This document shows, piece by piece, positions 33,034 to 33,985 of a stretch of DNA of 33,985 nucleotides. Origin of the DNA: Betaproteobacteria bacterium (GTDB lineage Bacteria; Pseudomonadota; Gammaproteobacteria; Burkholderiales; Rhodocyclaceae); the NCBI GenBank assembly GCA_016208415.1, contig JACQYB010000018.1, positions 1 to 33,985 on the forward strand, read 5' to 3'. Made by a program: the position numbers and the translations under genes. Position 1 is the first letter of the stretch. Every line of letters begins with the position of its first letter. Below the pieces are notes generated by a model. The model saw nothing but the letters and a program-made list of their open reading frames with translations, was not told where the DNA came from and searched no databases.

Positions 33034-33043
33034 CCTGCGTCAA
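33030..33043. promoter_or_regulatory. FNR/DNR-like palindrome TTGAC-N4-GTCAA
   Basis: TTGACCTGCGTCAA overlaps the stop codon of the hydrolase gene and lies ~300 bp upstream of the hydrogenase gene. Its five-base arms are the same as those at 32129-32142. It suggests oxygen or nitrogen-oxide control of the hydrogenase, though the distance is large. Confidence 0.45.
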
Positions 33044-33265
33044 CGAAAGCGGAAAGAGTTGTTCCATCATGCTTTCCATGTGATGCGGGCCGGAGCTTCG
33101 CCGTGACTCAGCAAGGCCTTGATCTATCGCAAAGTGAACGAAGGGGGCGACCCGCGGACGAGTGGAAAGCGTGTTTCCGCTTTCCCTCCTTTGCCGGCTG
33201 CGGGCATGTCGGGTTCGGCATACTGCGGCAATATCAGGGAACTGTAATTTAACGATTTTTCACTC

Positions 33266-33281
33266 CGGCACGGTTCTTGTA
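33266..33281 (+). promoter_or_regulatory. Sigma54-like promoter of the hydrogenase gene
   Basis: CGGCACGGTTCTTGTA has the GGCACG -24 element and a TTGT -12 element at the invariant spacing; the -12 C is replaced by T. The start site would be near 33292, about 46 bases before the hydrogenase ATG. Hydrogenase operons in several proteobacteria use sigma54 promoters. Confidence 0.55.
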
Positions 33282-33337
33282 TGTTTTCCGGGCAGGGGGC
33301 GAGATCTCGCCTTCCGCACACGCCTTGGGGGGAGATC

Positions 33338-33985
33338 ATGGAAACGGGCCACAACACCGTCACCGGGTCCATCGGCGTCCGCCCGGTCGATGAACGACTG
33401 GGTCTGAGCCGACGCGGCTTTCTGCAGTTCTGCGCCACGCTGGCCACCACCCTGGGGCTGCCCAAGGGAGCGGAGGCGGCGGTGCAGCAGGCCATGGAGG
33501 CGCACAAGCGCCCATCGGTCATCTGGCTGCACTTCCAGGAATGCACCGGCTGCACCGAGTCCCTGCTGCGTGCCGAGCATCCGACGCTGGAAAGGCTGAT
33601 CCTCGACGTCATCTCGCTCGACTACCACGAGACGCTGTTCGCCGCCGCCGGCCACCAGGTGGAAGCGGCGCGCAAGTCCGCCATGGCGGCCAACAAGGGC
33701 AAGTACTTGCTGGTGGTGGAAGGCGCCATCCCGACCAGGGAAAACGGCATCTACTGCAAGGTCGGCGGCCAGACGGCCATCGATCTGACGCGCGAATGCG
33801 CCGCCGATGCTGCGGCGGTGATCGCCATCGGCTCCTGCGCCTCCTGGGGCGGCATGCCCTCCACCGACCCCAATCCCACCGGGGCGAGCGGGGTGAACAA
33901 GATCATCGACAAGCCGGTGGTGACCATCCCCGGCTGCCCCCCCAACCCCTACAACTTCCTCGCCACGGTGGTGCATTTCCTCACC
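33338..33985 (+). CDS. hybO: [NiFe]-hydrogenase small subunit, HybO-like (3' truncated by window end)
   Basis: The first 216 codons of a membrane-bound uptake hydrogenase small subunit. The Tat signal SRRGFLQF lies at ~24-31. The proximal cluster ligands are in FQECTGCTESLLRAEHPTLE (Cys69, Cys72), with Cys167 (IGSCASWGG) and Cys200 (IPGCPPNPYNF). The sequence closely resembles E. coli HybO (hydrogenase-2 type) as I recall it. It has Gly where the oxygen-tolerant enzymes have the two additional proximal Cys residues (CTGCTE rather than CTCCSE, and ASWGG rather than ASWGC). It would take electrons from H2 in the periplasm. GGGGGGAGATC precedes the ATG. The stop and the large subunit lie outside the window. 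Confidence 0.92.
   Translation, partial: METGHNTVTGSIGVRPVDERLGLSRRGFLQFCATLATTLGLPKGAEAAVQQAMEAHKRPSVIWLHFQECTGCTESLLRAEHPTLERLILDVISLDYHETLFAAAGHQVEAARKSAMAANKGKYLLVVEGAIPTRENGIYCKVGGQTAIDLTRECAADAAAVIAIGSCASWGGMPSTDPNPTGASGVNKIIDKPVVTIPGCPPNPYNFLATVVHFLT

Noticed and set aside
33338-33985. Oxygen-tolerant (group 1d/HyaA-type) hydrogenase
   Set aside because: The two additional proximal-cluster cysteines are replaced by Gly at both positions.
1-33985. CRISPR arrays, tRNA or rRNA genes, insertion sequences
   Set aside because: No regularly spaced repeats, cloverleaf sequences, rRNA signatures or transposase reading frames were recognised by eye on either strand.

Overview
This window is GC-rich (about two thirds G+C by eye) and reads like a chromosomal segment of a respiratory betaproteobacterium. 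A Rhodocyclales-type organism is my guess from gene content and codon use; no rRNA or other marker gene confirms it. There are about 27 protein genes, with 18 canonical CXXCH heme sites in five of them and one CX3CH site in a sixth. I found no tRNA, rRNA, CRISPR array or intact insertion sequence.

Layout. Positions 1-6000 carry housekeeping and envelope genes: an LtaS/MdoB-like sulfatase-fold protein, a peptidoglycan-binding protein, the tRNA-modifying enzyme TcdA and an OprB-like porin. Positions 6226-8915 hold a cytochrome-only operon: a diheme cytochrome c, a NapC/NirT tetraheme quinol dehydrogenase, and a tetraheme protein that is an internal tandem duplication of the diheme module. It ends in a clear terminator. 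Positions 8984-9835 hold gene remnants and a DUF433/DUF5615 toxin-antitoxin pair, followed by an acyltransferase.

The centrepiece is 11332-21558. A Cache-domain histidine kinase and a sigma54-activating response regulator lie directly upstream of a 15+15 bp palindrome and a textbook -24/-12 promoter. These precede a six-gene cluster: a membrane-anchored heptaheme cytochrome c, a cytochrome b561-like subunit, an ethylbenzene-dehydrogenase-gamma-like heme protein with a CX3CH site, a Tat-exported molybdopterin reductase of the ArrA/PsrA/PhsA clade, a four-cluster ferredoxin-like subunit and a TorD-type chaperone. I infer an anaerobic respiratory reductase fed from the quinol pool through cytochromes, without the usual NrfD-type anchor. 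The RGRY motif points to arsenate, but the substrate is not settled by sequence alone.

Positions 21600-23050 are an accessory patch: a cysH fragment, a nucleotidyltransferase with an overlapping partner, and a doubtful small frame. A TauE/SafE permease, a chemoreceptor with a sensor domain like that of the kinase, and an EnvZ/OmpR-type pair follow. Divergent from that pair are a cytochrome c'-like protein, a FadL-type porin and a periplasmic triple-rhodanese protein, then a V4R-domain protein and an alpha/beta hydrolase. The window ends inside a HybO-like [NiFe]-hydrogenase small subunit with its own sigma54-like promoter. FNR-type palindromes flank the hydrolase. Overall this looks like a region for anaerobic respiration and sulfur or metalloid chemistry.
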